Source: Albimonas donghaensis
Lineage (GTDB): Bacteria; Pseudomonadota; Alphaproteobacteria; Rhodobacterales; Rhodobacteraceae
Assembly (NCBI RefSeq): GCF_900106695.1
Contig: NZ_FNMZ01000015.1
Coordinates: 1-33,921, forward strand
Length of the DNA: 33,921 nucleotides
Direction of reading: 5' to 3'
Shown: positions 17,379-25,789 of the stretch, one piece after another
How positions within the stretch are numbered: position 1 is the first letter of the stretch
Layout: each line of letters opens with the position of its first letter
Program-made: the position numbers and the translations under genes
The notes under the pieces: model-generated
The model's database searches: none
What the model saw: only the letters and a program-made list of their open reading frames with translations
What the model was told of the DNA's origin: nothing

Positions 17379-18058
17379 GTGGCGGCGAGCTCCGGTATGA
17401 CGCGCAGATCCTCGGCGATTTTCTGCGGGGTCCAGGGAAGGCGGTCGAGCGGGTCGCCGTTGCGGTTCACCCAGACGGTGCGGAAGCCGTAGCCGGCGGC
17501 GGCGGCGGCGTCCCAGCCGTTGGAGGAGACGAACAGCACCTCGCGCGGGGTGCGCCCGAACGTGTGTCCCACGAGGTCGTAGACCACGCGCGCCGGCTTG
17601 AACACGCCCACCGACTCCACCGAAAGCACCTCGTCCAGCACCGCCTCCAGCCCGGCCGAGCGCACGGCGCCGTTCAGCATGGCGGGCGAGCCGTTGGAGA
17701 GGATCGCCGTCTCCAGTCCCGCCTCCTTGAGCGCGGCAAGCATGGAGGGGACCTCGGGATAGGCGTCGAGCTCGAAATAGAGGTCGAGCAGGAGCTGGCG
17801 CTCATCCGACGCGACGCCGCCCACGGCCTCCAGCGCGTAGTCCAGCGCGTCGACGGTGACCTGCCAGAAATCCGTGTGAACGCCGGCGGTGGCGCGCAGC
17901 CAGGAATACTGCAGCTGCTTGAGGCGCCAGATTTCGGCGATGCGCGGCCAGGCCTCGGCGAAGCGCGGATGGGCCGGGTCGGCGGCCAGGCGTCGGGCGG
18001 CGGCGGCGACGTCGAAAAGCGTGCCGTAGGCGTCGAATACGCAGGTGGCGATGGGCAT
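17372..18058 (-). CDS. Haloacid dehalogenase type II (HAD superfamily)
   Basis: A 228-residue HAD enzyme of the L-2-haloacid dehalogenase type. The nucleophile is D9 in CVFDAYGTLFDV. ILSNGSPAML supplies motif II (Ser/Asn), FKPARVVYDL the motif III lysine, and FVSSNGWDAAAAAGYGF the S-x-N-x-x-D pattern typical of type II dehalogenases. Expected reaction is hydrolysis of short 2-haloacids to 2-hydroxyacids, though many members act on other substrates. ATG 18058 was chosen because it begins right at the first strand; an upstream extension would be Pro/Arg-rich. GGGAGG lies 13 bases upstream. It is the first gene of a unit with the hydrolase and dehydratase. Confidence 0.92.
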   Translation of the reverse strand: MPIATCVFDAYGTLFDVAAAARRLAADPAHPRFAEAWPRIAEIWRLKQLQYSWLRATAGVHTDFWQVTVDALDYALEAVGGVASDERQLLLDLYFELDAYPEVPSMLAALKEAGLETAILSNGSPAMLNGAVRSAGLEAVLDEVLSVESVGVFKPARVVYDLVGHTFGRTPREVLFVSSNGWDAAAAAGYGFRTVWVNRNGDPLDRLPWTPQKIAEDLRVIPELAATW

Positions 18059-18340
18059 GGCGGAGCGTCTCCCTCCCGGGGGGCGGCTCGGGGGGCCGCG
18101 GTCGGGGCGGAGCATCGCCCGCGGGCCGGGGGGAAGGCAAGCGAGGGCCGGCGGCGGACGCGCGACGGTGATCGGGCGTGCGCGGGGGGCGGGAACGGGG
18201 CGTGGCGAGGGGGAGGGCGAGGGACGGTTCCCGGCGGGTGAGGCGCGAGGTTCGCGCGCCTGCGGCGGAGGGAGGCGAGCCTCGCTTCGCTCGGGTTTCG
18301 CCTGCGGCGGGCGCGCGGGTCGCGGTGGCGGGGCGCCTGA

Positions 18341-18382
18341 CGGTTGGGGATTGGCGGTTGGGGGTTGGCGGCGAGGCGTTGG
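18341..18382. repeat. 14-bp G-rich direct repeat
   Basis: CGGTTGGGGATTGG (18341-18354) is followed without gap by CGGTTGGGGGTTGG (18355-18368), differing at one base, and then by a degenerate third copy CGGCGAGGCGTTGG (18369-18382). Repeated G tracts on one strand could fold as a quadruplex. Confidence 0.75.
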
Positions 18383-18484
18383 CGGATTTCGGATCAGCGA
18401 TCCGCCGCCTGCCGCTCCGCTTCCCCGCGATCCCCTTCCCGGCGGTCCGCCTTGGAGCCCCGCGCCGGAGCGCCTGAATCGCGG

Positions 18485-18511
18485 CGCCGGCCCCCTGGAA
18501 CGGGGCCGGCG
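18485..18511. terminator. Strong GC hairpin after the Hpt-like gene
   Basis: CGCCGGCCCC (18485-18494) pairs perfectly with GGGGCCGGCG (18502-18511) around a seven-base loop. It lies about 130 bases downstream of the minus-strand gene ending at 18645. No T-run follows on the minus strand, so termination is only inferred. Confidence 0.45.
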
Positions 18512-18644
18512 TCGGAAGTCAGGCTGACCGGGCCGGGCGGTCGAGACGTCGAGACCTTGCGGTTCCGGCCGCCTCGCCGAACACGCGCGCCGCGCCGGGG
18601 CCGTTCCTGCGTTCAGGCCCCGATCGACGGGACCGCGCCCGCGA

Positions 18645-19025
18645 TCAGCGGACGGCGGGGTGCATCAGGCTCGCGGCCAGCGCGGCTTCGCCGCTGCGCA
18701 GCAGGCGGGCGCCGACCGCGTGGGCGGCGATCCGGTCGAGGCACTGGCAGCAATCCTCCAGCGCCGAGGCCTGGGTGGCCAGCGCCGACAGGCCCAGCCC
18801 CGGCGCCAGCGACGCCAGCGCGCGGGCGACATGCGACAGCGCGGTCCAGCTTTCCTCGGCCAGCAGACGCTCCACCGCCACCAGCAGGTCCGTCGCCTCC
18901 ATCAGGCCGTCGTCCAGCGCCTCGGTCATTTCGCCGGGCAGCAGACCGCATTCCAGCGCCTTGAGCGCCTCCAGGTCCAGGACGGTCTCCCCCGCCGGAG
19001 GGGCCAGTTTGGTCACGCTCGCCAT
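18645..19025 (-). CDS. Small helical protein, degenerate Hpt-like
   Basis: Predicted 126 residues, not assigned to a named family. After a short lead MASVTKLAPP the sequence is helical throughout, with an acidic first half (EMTEALDDGLMEATDLLVAV). Residues 65-79 read HVARALASLAPGLGL, which lines up with the histidine phosphotransfer pattern H-x-x-K-G-x-x-x-x-L-G with Lys replaced by Arg and Gly by Ala, followed by a second helix ending SALEDCCQ. Four-helix Hpt proteins are of this length. A Cys trio (CCQC, 92-95) is unusual. ATG 19025 has GGAAC about eight bases upstream and AAGGAG further up. It follows the asparaginase gene at 211 bases. The phosphotransfer role is inference. Confidence 0.65.
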   Translation of the reverse strand: MASVTKLAPPAGETVLDLEALKALECGLLPGEMTEALDDGLMEATDLLVAVERLLAEESWTALSHVARALASLAPGLGLSALATQASALEDCCQCLDRIAAHAVGARLLRSGEAALAASLMHPAVR

Positions 19026-19236
19026 CACGCTGTTCCTTGCTCCTTGCGTCGGCCATGCCGCCGGGCGGCCCGCAGCGGGGGCGCCGAGGCGGATGCGAGG
19101 CCCGACGCCGCTCCACCGCCGTCGGTTATGGCGCGACGCGGTGAAAGGGTCGTTGACGCGGAGGGGGATTCGCGGATTTCGGCGCGGGATCAGCCTTAAC
19201 GGGCCGGCACCGCGCCGAAATCGGCCGGAAGCGGGA

Positions 19237-20277
19237 TCAGGCCAGCGCGGCGGCGGGCCGGATCGTGCCGGTGAGCACGCCGCGGCGGTTGCTCTGCTCG
19301 GGGGTGAGCAGGGCCGCGAAGCCGGGATCCGCCGCGCTCGCCACCCCGAGGCGGGCGAGAATCGCCGCCATGGCCACCGCGGCGGCGCGCCCGGCGCCAT
19401 CGTCGATCTTCACCGCGACGCCGAGCCCGCGGCCGGGGATGATCGCGGTGAACACGCCCTCGGCGCCCGATTTCAGCGCGACCTCGCCGCCCAGCGCGCG
19501 CATCAGGACGGTCGCCGGCTCCCGCTCCCCGCCCACCAGCGCGGGGTTGGCGCGCATGGCGTCGACCAGCCGCCGGGCCGCCGCCGCCCGCGCGCCGCCG
19601 ATGGCCGAGGGGTCCGCCATCCGCGCCATGGCCCGCGCCAGCCCGGTCAGCGTGCAGGCGAAATTGGGGGCCGAGCAGCCGTCGATGACATGGCCCAGCC
19701 CCTCGTCGTCGCCGGTCATGGCGTAGAACGCCTCCTTCGCGGCGCGCTGCACAGGGTGGTCGGGCTCGATATACTCCGAGCCGCCGCCAAGGCGCCGGTT
19801 CAGCGTCAGGAAGCCGGTATGCTTGCCCGAGCAGTTGTTGTGGGTCTGGTCGGGGGCCTCCTGGGCGCGGATCAGGCCCTCGCGCGCGTCGCGGTCGTCG
19901 GGGGACTGGGAGCCGCAGCGCAGGTCCGATTCGGCAAGGCCCAGCTCGGCCAGCCAGGCGCGCACCGGCACGGTATGGATCGCGGCCCCCCGATGCGAGG
20001 CGCAGGACAGCGCCAGCCGGGAGGGGCAGAGGCCGGCGTCGTCGGCGGCCCCGCTTTCGACCAGCGGCAGGGCCTGGAGCATCTTGCACGAGGAGCGGGG
20101 CAGCATCACCCGCCCGGCGTCCCCCCAGGACGCGACCACATCGCCGGAGGCGTCGCAGACCACGGCCGCCCCGCGATGCACGCATTCGACGAACGCGCCC
20201 CGAATCACCTCGACCAGCGGGGCGGAGCCGGCGAAGCCGCCCGAAGCGGCGGCGGCGGCGGCGGAAAGGTCAGTCAT
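19237..20277 (-). CDS. L-asparaginase, zinc (R. etli AnsA / AnsII) type
   Basis: A 346-residue enzyme of the class-3 asparaginases, unrelated to the E. coli type, hydrolysing asparagine to aspartate and ammonia. Landmarks known from the Rhizobium etli enzyme are present: the S-x-x-K active site in PRSSCKMLQALPL (S62, K65), and the zinc-binding residues in NNCSGKHTGF (C149, K152) and DGCSAPNF (C201). The body includes ALSCASHRGAAIHTVPVRAW, a family hallmark. Start ATG 20277 has GAGGAG seven bases upstream and overlaps the sigma factor stop by eight bases; a longer in-frame start at 20301 would add only MNSPRSCS. Overlap with a sigma factor suggests coupled expression, which is an odd pairing. 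Confidence 0.93.
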   Translation of the reverse strand: MTDLSAAAAAASGGFAGSAPLVEVIRGAFVECVHRGAAVVCDASGDVVASWGDAGRVMLPRSSCKMLQALPLVESGAADDAGLCPSRLALSCASHRGAAIHTVPVRAWLAELGLAESDLRCGSQSPDDRDAREGLIRAQEAPDQTHNNCSGKHTGFLTLNRRLGGGSEYIEPDHPVQRAAKEAFYAMTGDDEGLGHVIDGCSAPNFACTLTGLARAMARMADPSAIGGARAAAARRLVDAMRANPALVGGEREPATVLMRALGGEVALKSGAEGVFTAIIPGRGLGVAVKIDDGAGRAAAVAMAAILARLGVASAADPGFAALLTPEQSNRRGVLTGTIRPAAALA

Positions 20278-20986
20278 CGAACAGCTCCTCGGCGAATTCA
20301 TCGCCCAAAGCGGTGCGCAGACGCCCGAGCGCCAGCCGCATCCGGGATTTCACCGTGCCCAGCGGAACGTCCAGCGCCTCGGCGATCTCGACCTGGGTCA
20401 TGCCCACGAAGAAGGCCATGCGCACCACGTCGCGCTGATCCTCGCCCAGCGCGCGCATCGCCTCGCGCACCTGCGCGTCGCGGTCGGCGGCGGCGGCCGA
20501 GGTCTCGGGGTCCTCGGGCGCGTCGGGCTGGAACAGCGGGTCGTCGGGGTCGGGGGCGGCGCGGGTCTCGCGGCGCAGGATGTCGATGCGCCGGTTGCGG
20601 GCGATCGCGAAGATCCAGGTGGAGACGCCGGCCTTGGAGGAATCATAGAGCGCGGCGCGCCGCCAGACCGAGACCATGACGTCCTGCGACGCCTCGTCCG
20701 CCACGTCGGCGGGGGCGCCGCCGCGCATCAGGTAGGCCTTCACGCGCCCGGCATAGCGGGTGAAAAGCAGGGCGAAGGCCTCCCGGTCCTCGTCCCGGGC
20801 CATGCGGCGCATCAGGTCGACGTCGCTTTCGACAGCGGCTTCCGCCCCGGGCGGCGTCCCGATCTCCGCCCCGATCTCCGCAGCGCCCGCAAGCCCGCCG
20901 GCCGCGCCGGCGCGGCCGGCGGCGGGACGCTCCGCTTCGGACGCGGTCGCGCCGCGGGCCGGATCGCTGGTGGAGGGGTCGTCCAT
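20270..20986 (-). CDS. RNA polymerase sigma factor, ECF subfamily
   Basis: A 238-residue ECF sigma factor. Region 2 runs from about residue 58 (DLMRRMARDEDREAFALLF) through ADEASQDVMVSVWRRA and STWIFAIARNRRIDILRR, matching the RpoE-like group of Rhodobacter. Region 4 ends the protein with FFVGMTQVEIAEALDVPLGT and KSRMRLALGRLRTAL, the -35-recognising helix-turn-helix. The first 55 residues are Ala/Gly/Glu-rich and probably disordered. ATG 20986 was preferred to ATG 21025, which lacks a ribosome-binding site; an internal ATG near residue 59 is also possible. Related sigma factors are usually followed by a ChrR-type anti-sigma gene; here an asparaginase gene overlaps instead. Confidence 0.94.
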   Translation of the reverse strand: MDDPSTSDPARGATASEAERPAAGRAGAAGGLAGAAEIGAEIGTPPGAEAAVESDVDLMRRMARDEDREAFALLFTRYAGRVKAYLMRGGAPADVADEASQDVMVSVWRRAALYDSSKAGVSTWIFAIARNRRIDILRRETRAAPDPDDPLFQPDAPEDPETSAAAADRDAQVREAMRALGEDQRDVVRMAFFVGMTQVEIAEALDVPLGTVKSRMRLALGRLRTALGDEFAEELFDD

Positions 20987-21108
20987 CTCGGCGGGAAACT
21001 TCCGTGTTTTCGCGGCGCGCCGCATCGGGGGCGCGCCCAGGGGGGGCGCCTTTCGCGCGGGTGGGGCCTCACCCCCGGCGGGGTGGCGTCGCAGGCCCGT
21101 TTGCGTCT

Positions 21109-21137
21109 AGATTAGGGGTCGGCGCGTCGACTGGAAA
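21109..21137 (-). promoter_or_regulatory. Weak candidate promoter for the sigma factor gene
   Basis: Minus strand: TTTCCA (21137-21132, four of six matches to the -35 consensus), 17-base spacer, TAATCT (21114-21109, three of six). The AT content of CTAGATTA stands out in this region. The assignment is tentative. Confidence 0.3.
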
Positions 21138-21260
21138 GACGGTTCGGCGCGGAACGGCGTTATGAGCCCCAACGGAACCCGGCCCACCCCGAAACAGCGG
21201 GCGGAGCGCGGGACGCGGCGGGGCGCGACGTCGTTCGGAGCAGACGTCAGTTACGAACCA

Positions 21261-21285
21261 GAACGACGAACCCGGAACGACGAAC
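21261..21285. repeat. 11-bp direct repeat upstream of the ialB-like gene
   Basis: GAACGACGAAC occurs at 21261-21271 and again at 21275-21285 (period 14), with a third partial match GGAACGAGG at 21292-21300. The repeats end about 20 bases before the ialB-like start, in the region divergent to the sigma factor gene, and could be an operator or a purine-rich leader. Confidence 0.6.
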
Positions 21286-21305
21286 ACAGGCGGAACGAGG
21301 CGAGC

Positions 21306-21914
21306 ATGAAAGCGGAGGCGAATCGCGGGACCCGTCCGGCGCGGACGCGGCGCGGCGGCCGGATCGGCGCGGCGCTGGCGGCGGGCGGACTGGGCATGAC
21401 CGCGGCGATCGCGGGCGCGGCGATGACCACGGTCATCAGCCCGACCCCGGCGGCGGCGCAGCAGACCACCAACCGGGTCGAGGCGTTCAGGGACTGGTCG
21501 GTGTTCAAGGCCGATGCCGGCGGGCCGGTGTGCTGGGTGGTCACCCAGCCCCAGTCCTCGGTCGCGACCCGGGGCGGCAAGCCGGTGCAGGTGCGCCGGG
21601 GCGAGATCTACCTGACCGTCGCCGTCCGCCCCCGCCAGGGCGTGACCAATGAAATCGCCATGGTCGGCGGCTACCCGTTCAAGGACGGCTCCACGGTGAA
21701 GGCGGCGATCGGCGACAAGTCGTTCTCCATGTTCACCGAGGGCGAGAGCGCCTGGACCTACCCCGCCGACGACGCCGCCATCGTGGCGGCGATGAAGGCG
21801 GGCACGGCGGCAGTGTTCACCGGGGTGTCGTCCCGCGGGACCACCACCACGGACCGATTCTCGCTGCTCGGCTTCACCGATGCGCTGACCTCGGCGCAGC
21901 GGCTGTGCAAGTGA
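21306..21914 (+). CDS. Invasion-associated locus B (IalB) family protein
   Basis: A 202-residue exported protein. The N-terminus is basic, then hydrophobic (GAALAAGGLGMTAAIAGAAM), with a likely signal cleavage after PAAAQ near residue 52. The mature domain shows the IalB pattern: FRDWSVFKADAGGPVCWVV, KPVQVRRGEIYLTVAVRP, EIAMVGGYPFKDGS, and the closing FSLLGFTDALTSAQRLCK. Two cysteines (in PVCWV and at the penultimate position) could form a disulfide. The family is named from Bartonella invasion but is widespread in free-living alphaproteobacteria, where its role is unknown. ATG 21306 has GAGG five bases upstream. It is divergent from the ECF sigma gene, so control by that sigma factor is possible but not shown. 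Confidence 0.9.
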   Translation: MKAEANRGTRPARTRRGGRIGAALAAGGLGMTAAIAGAAMTTVISPTPAAAQQTTNRVEAFRDWSVFKADAGGPVCWVVTQPQSSVATRGGKPVQVRRGEIYLTVAVRPRQGVTNEIAMVGGYPFKDGSTVKAAIGDKSFSMFTEGESAWTYPADDAAIVAAMKAGTAAVFTGVSSRGTTTTDRFSLLGFTDALTSAQRLCK

Positions 21915-21926
21915 CCTGATCCGGGC

Positions 21927-21945
21927 GGCGGGGCGGCTCCCCGCC
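21927..21945 (+). terminator. Short hairpin after the ialB-like gene
   Basis: GGCGGGG (21927-21933) pairs with CCCCGCC (21939-21945) around CGGCT, 12 bases after the stop codon. No T-tract follows; weak terminator or chance. Confidence 0.4.
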
Positions 21946-21963
21946 GGCGGGCGACCGTCGGCG

Positions 21964-21992
21964 TGGACGAAGCCGCCCCGGATCGCTATATG
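21964..21992 (+). promoter_or_regulatory. Candidate promoter for rlmN
   Basis: TGGACG (21964-21969, four of six to -35), a 17-base spacer, and TATATG (21987-21992, four of six to -10). It lies after the ialB hairpin and about 75 bases before the rlmN start. Confidence 0.4.
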
Positions 21993-22067
21993 GACCCCAA
22001 GTCGCGCTCCCCGGTCCGCCGGGGGGCGTCGTTTCGTTTTCCGCCTGTTTCCTCGGAGGCCCGCGAC

Positions 22068-23276
<1,209 letters not shown>

Positions 23277-23326
23277 CCCCGGCCGGACCGCCCTGCGTCG
23301 CCGCGGATGCGGGGCGGATGCGGGCT

Positions 23327-23355
23327 GACTGGGGGGGCGCGACTGGGGGGGGGGG
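23327..23355. repeat. Duplicated GACT-plus-G-run
   Basis: GACT followed by seven G (23327-23337), CGC, then GACT followed by eleven G (23341-23355). Slippage-prone, and also error-prone in sequencing. It lies in the 174-base gap between convergent rlmN and a membrane-protein gene, where I saw no clear terminator. Confidence 0.8.
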
Positions 23356-23450
23356 CGGCGCGGCGGCGTTCTCGCCATCACGCGTCTTTGATCGGCGCGC
23401 CCGGGGCCGCCGGTCGCGGGCGGCGCCAGCGCAGGGTCCGCGATCCCGGC

Positions 23451-23993
23451 TCAGCGCCCTTTCGCGGGCGAGAGGCGGAAGGTGACGACGGCGAAGAGCG
23501 GCGCCAGCGCGGTGAGAAGCCGCGCCGGGCCCGCTCCCTGCCCGCCTGCGCCCTGCCCGTCCGCCCCTTGCCCGCCCGCCATCACCGCCATGACCGCCGC
23601 GCCGACGGCCAGCAGCACCATGATCATCCGCGCGTCCGAGACCCGCAGCCGGGGGGCGCGCCCCAGCACGCGCCCCGCGCAGAGCGCCACGAGCACGCCC
23701 CCGACCGCCAGCGCCGCCCAGCCGGGAGCGCCTGGAGCGCCCGGTCCCGGCCCCTGCATGGCGAAGGGCAGCAGCTTTTGCAGGATCTGCGCGATCATGA
23801 TCCAGGCCAGTCCCCAGATCGCCATCAGCGCCGCCACCCGGAAGATCCGCTGAGTGGCGCTTTCGCTGCGGGCGATGCCGCCGAGGCCGTGATGGACGGT
23901 CCTGCCCGCCGAGCCTCTTACGGCGCCCTCCCCGGCCCCCGCGGACGCTCCACCCGCCGAGTCCGCCCTCGGCCGCGCATTATGGGTCGCCAT
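23451..23993 (-). CDS. Small inner-membrane protein of unknown function
   Basis: Predicted 180 residues. The first 45 residues are soluble and Gly/Ala/Arg-rich. Then come likely membrane helices: FRVAALMAIWGLAWIMIAQI (about 51-70), WAALAVGGVLVALCAGRVLG (about 91-110), MIMVLLAVGAAVMAVMAGG (about 122-140), and a C-terminal hydrophobic stretch LLTALAPLFAVVTFRL. Two loops are built from Gly/Pro/Ala/Gln repeats (GPGPGAPGAPG; GADGQGAGGQGAG). ATG 23993 is preceded by GGAGACGG. No family is recognised. It is divergent from the quinone oxidoreductase gene and convergent with rlmN. Confidence 0.68.
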   Translation of the reverse strand: MATHNARPRADSAGGASAGAGEGAVRGSAGRTVHHGLGGIARSESATQRIFRVAALMAIWGLAWIMIAQILQKLLPFAMQGPGPGAPGAPGWAALAVGGVLVALCAGRVLGRAPRLRVSDARMIMVLLAVGAAVMAVMAGGQGADGQGAGGQGAGPARLLTALAPLFAVVTFRLSPAKGR

Positions 23994-24198
23994 GATCCGT
24001 CTCCGCCTCCGCCGCGCCGGGACCGCGGCGCGGTCCGTTCCCGCTCAGGGCACTCCGAAAAGATTAAATCCAGGTGAGCGGCGGCCGCGCCGGCTCGAAC
24101 GTTCCCGCCCCCCTTGCCCCGCCCCCCCCTTGCCCCGGACCGCCGCTCCGGGCCACAAAACCCCGGCGCATCCGCGCCAAAGCACCGGAGGACCCCAG

Positions 24199-25197
24199 AT
24201 GACCGACCTGCCCCAGACCATGCGCGTGGTGGAGATCTCGAAGCCCGGCGGGCCCGAGGTCCTGGTCCCCGGAACCAGGCCCGTGCCGACCCCGGGCGCC
24301 GGCGAGATCCTGATCAAGGTCGCCGCCGCCGGCGTGAACCGGCCCGACGCCCTGCAGCGCGCCGGCAATTACCCGGTGCCGCCGGGCGCCTCCGACCTGC
24401 CGGGGCTGGAGGCGGCCGGAACCGTCGCCGCCGTCGGGCCCGGCGCCTCGCGCTGGAAGGTCGGCGACCGGGTCTGCGCCCTGCTGCCCGGCGGCGGCTA
24501 CGCGGAATATGTCGTCACCCCCGCCGACCACGCGCTGCCGGTCCCCGACAGCCTCGACCTGACCGAAGCCGCCTGCGTGCCCGAGACCTTCTTCACCGTG
24601 TGGATCAACGTCTTCGACCGCGTCGGCCTGCAGGGGGGCGAGTCGCTGCTGGTCCATGGCGGGTCCTCGGGCATCGGCTCCACCGCCATCCAGCTCGCGG
24701 CCGCGCGGGGCTGCCGGGTGTTCACCACCGTGGGCAACGCCGAGAAGGCCGCCTTCTGCGAGGGCCTGGGCGCCGAACGCGCCATCAACTACCGCGAAGA
24801 GGACTTCGTGGAGGAGGTGAAGGCCCTGACCGACGGCGCCGGCGTGAACGTGGTGCTGGACATGGTGGGCGGCGACTACATCGCCCGCAACATCCAGGCG
24901 CTGGCCCCCGACGGGCGGCTGAGCTTCATCGCCTTCCTCGGCGGCCCCAAGGCGGAAATCAACTTCGCCCAGGTGATGATGAAGCGGCTGACCATCACCG
25001 GCTCGACCCTTCGCCCGCGCACGGTGGCCTTCAAGGCGGAGATGGCCAAGGCGCTGGAGGCCGAGGTGTGGCCGCTGCTCGCCTCGGGCCGGATCGCGCC
25101 GAAGATGCACGCCACCTTCCCGCTGGAGGACGCCGCCAAGGCCCACGCGCTGATGGAAAGCTCCACCCATATGGGCAAGATCGCGCTGGTGATCTGA
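24199..25197 (+). CDS. NAD(P)H-quinone oxidoreductase (zinc-free MDR family)
   Basis: A 332-residue member of the medium-chain dehydrogenase/reductase superfamily, quinone oxidoreductase/PIG3 (TP53I3)-like branch. The N-terminal catalytic domain shows VVEISKPGGPEVL, AAGVNRPDALQRAGNYP and GLEAAGTVAAVGPGASRWKV. No zinc-ligand cysteines are present, as usual for this branch. The Rossmann segment is LLVHGGSSGIGSTAIQLAAA (150-169), followed by GAERAINYREEDF and VLDMVGGDYIARNIQAL. The C-terminal end THMGKIALVI is typical. The substrate is probably a quinone or reactive enone. CGGAGG lies about ten bases before ATG 24199. It is transcribed away from the small membrane-protein gene. Confidence 0.94.
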   Translation: MTDLPQTMRVVEISKPGGPEVLVPGTRPVPTPGAGEILIKVAAAGVNRPDALQRAGNYPVPPGASDLPGLEAAGTVAAVGPGASRWKVGDRVCALLPGGGYAEYVVTPADHALPVPDSLDLTEAACVPETFFTVWINVFDRVGLQGGESLLVHGGSSGIGSTAIQLAAARGCRVFTTVGNAEKAAFCEGLGAERAINYREEDFVEEVKALTDGAGVNVVLDMVGGDYIARNIQALAPDGRLSFIAFLGGPKAEINFAQVMMKRLTITGSTLRPRTVAFKAEMAKALEAEVWPLLASGRIAPKMHATFPLEDAAKAHALMESSTHMGKIALVI

Positions 25198-25214
25198 GGC
25201 CGCCCGCGGATCGG

Positions 25215-25251
25215 CGGGAGATGTCCGGCGCCCAGCGCCGGGCGTCTCCCG
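25215..25251. terminator. Long hairpin between convergent genes
   Basis: A 17-bp stem: CGGGAGA (25215-25221) with TCTCCCG (25245-25251), then three pairs including two G-U on the plus-strand RNA, then CCGGCGC (25225-25231) with GCGCCGG (25235-25241), closed by CCA. It sits 18 bases after the quinone oxidoreductase stop and 13 before the end of the convergent small gene, so it probably stops transcription from both sides, though no T-tract follows. Confidence 0.75.
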
Positions 25252-25263
25252 TCCCCGCAGCGA

Positions 25264-25488
25264 TCAGCCGTCCGGATCCGAATGCAGGTCCGAATGCAGG
25301 ACCACGATCGCCTGCTTGAGCGCATCCGAGACGTCGGGACGCTCCATCGAGGCGGCCTCCCGCTCCGCCCAGATGAGCATGCGGGTCAGGGCCAGCCTGC
25401 GCCTGGCATCGCCGGAATCGGGCGCGCCGGTCCCGTCATCGCGGGCGGCGCTTTCGCTCAGGTCGTCTTCCGACAATCGAGGCCCCAT
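25264..25488 (-). CDS. Small conserved-looking protein of unknown function
   Basis: Predicted 74 residues. The first third is polar and acidic (MGPRLSEDDLSESAARDDG); the rest forms one long amphipathic helical region, RRLALTRMLIWAEREAASM and then DALKQAIVVLHSDL. This resembles short helical proteins of unknown function encoded beside other genes in Rhodobacterales, but I cannot name a family. ATG 25488 with CAGGA six bases upstream was preferred; the frame stays open for 28 more codons, but that part is Ala/Arg/Gly-rich. It is convergent with the quinone oxidoreductase gene and divergent from trcR. Confidence 0.6.
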   Translation of the reverse strand: MGPRLSEDDLSESAARDDGTGAPDSGDARRRLALTRMLIWAEREAASMERPDVSDALKQAIVVLHSDLHSDPDG

Positions 25489-25789
25489 CGGTCCTGCGTC
25501 CCACGGCCCGCTCACGCTGCGCTGCCGCCGATCGGGACATGCGGCGGCGCCGGCCGTCTCGGCACCCTGCACGAATGGTTGGGCGCCAGCAACCGCTCCC
25601 CGAGCGGAAACGAAATCCAGGGGAGATGACGCCCGCCGGGAGTCCCGCGGGAAGCCGGGCCTTTCCTCAGGCCGCCAAATGGACTATATGCCCGGCAACC
25701 CCCCTCGACTCTCGAACGATGGTCGCCGGCTCCGCCGGATTCGACCCGGGTCCTCGGACCGAGGGAAGATTTATGCCGGGAGACGACCG
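25489..25789. other. Divergent upstream region of trcR
   Basis: About 300 bases between the 74-residue protein gene (-) and trcR (+). A TATATG at 25685-25690 could be a -10 element, but no good -35 is visible. Two GANTC sites lie in its last 90 bases. No other gene is supported here. Confidence 0.5.

Larger units (their letters stand above)
18059..18644. other. Non-coding repeat- and hairpin-rich region
   Basis: About 585 bases between two minus-strand genes. Open plus-strand frames here yield Arg/Gly/Ala-rich products with no signature and no good start. Several small inverted repeats are visible (GGCGCG 18242-18247 with CGCGCC 18255-18260; CGAGC/GCTCG near 18276-18293; GGCGGAT 18381-18387 with ATCCGCC 18400-18406), plus a G-rich direct repeat and a strong hairpin listed separately. 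Confidence 0.6.

Noticed and set aside
18341-18382. Telomere-like TTGGGG repeats.
   Set aside because: Only two to three short copies, internal to the contig, with no replicon-end structure.
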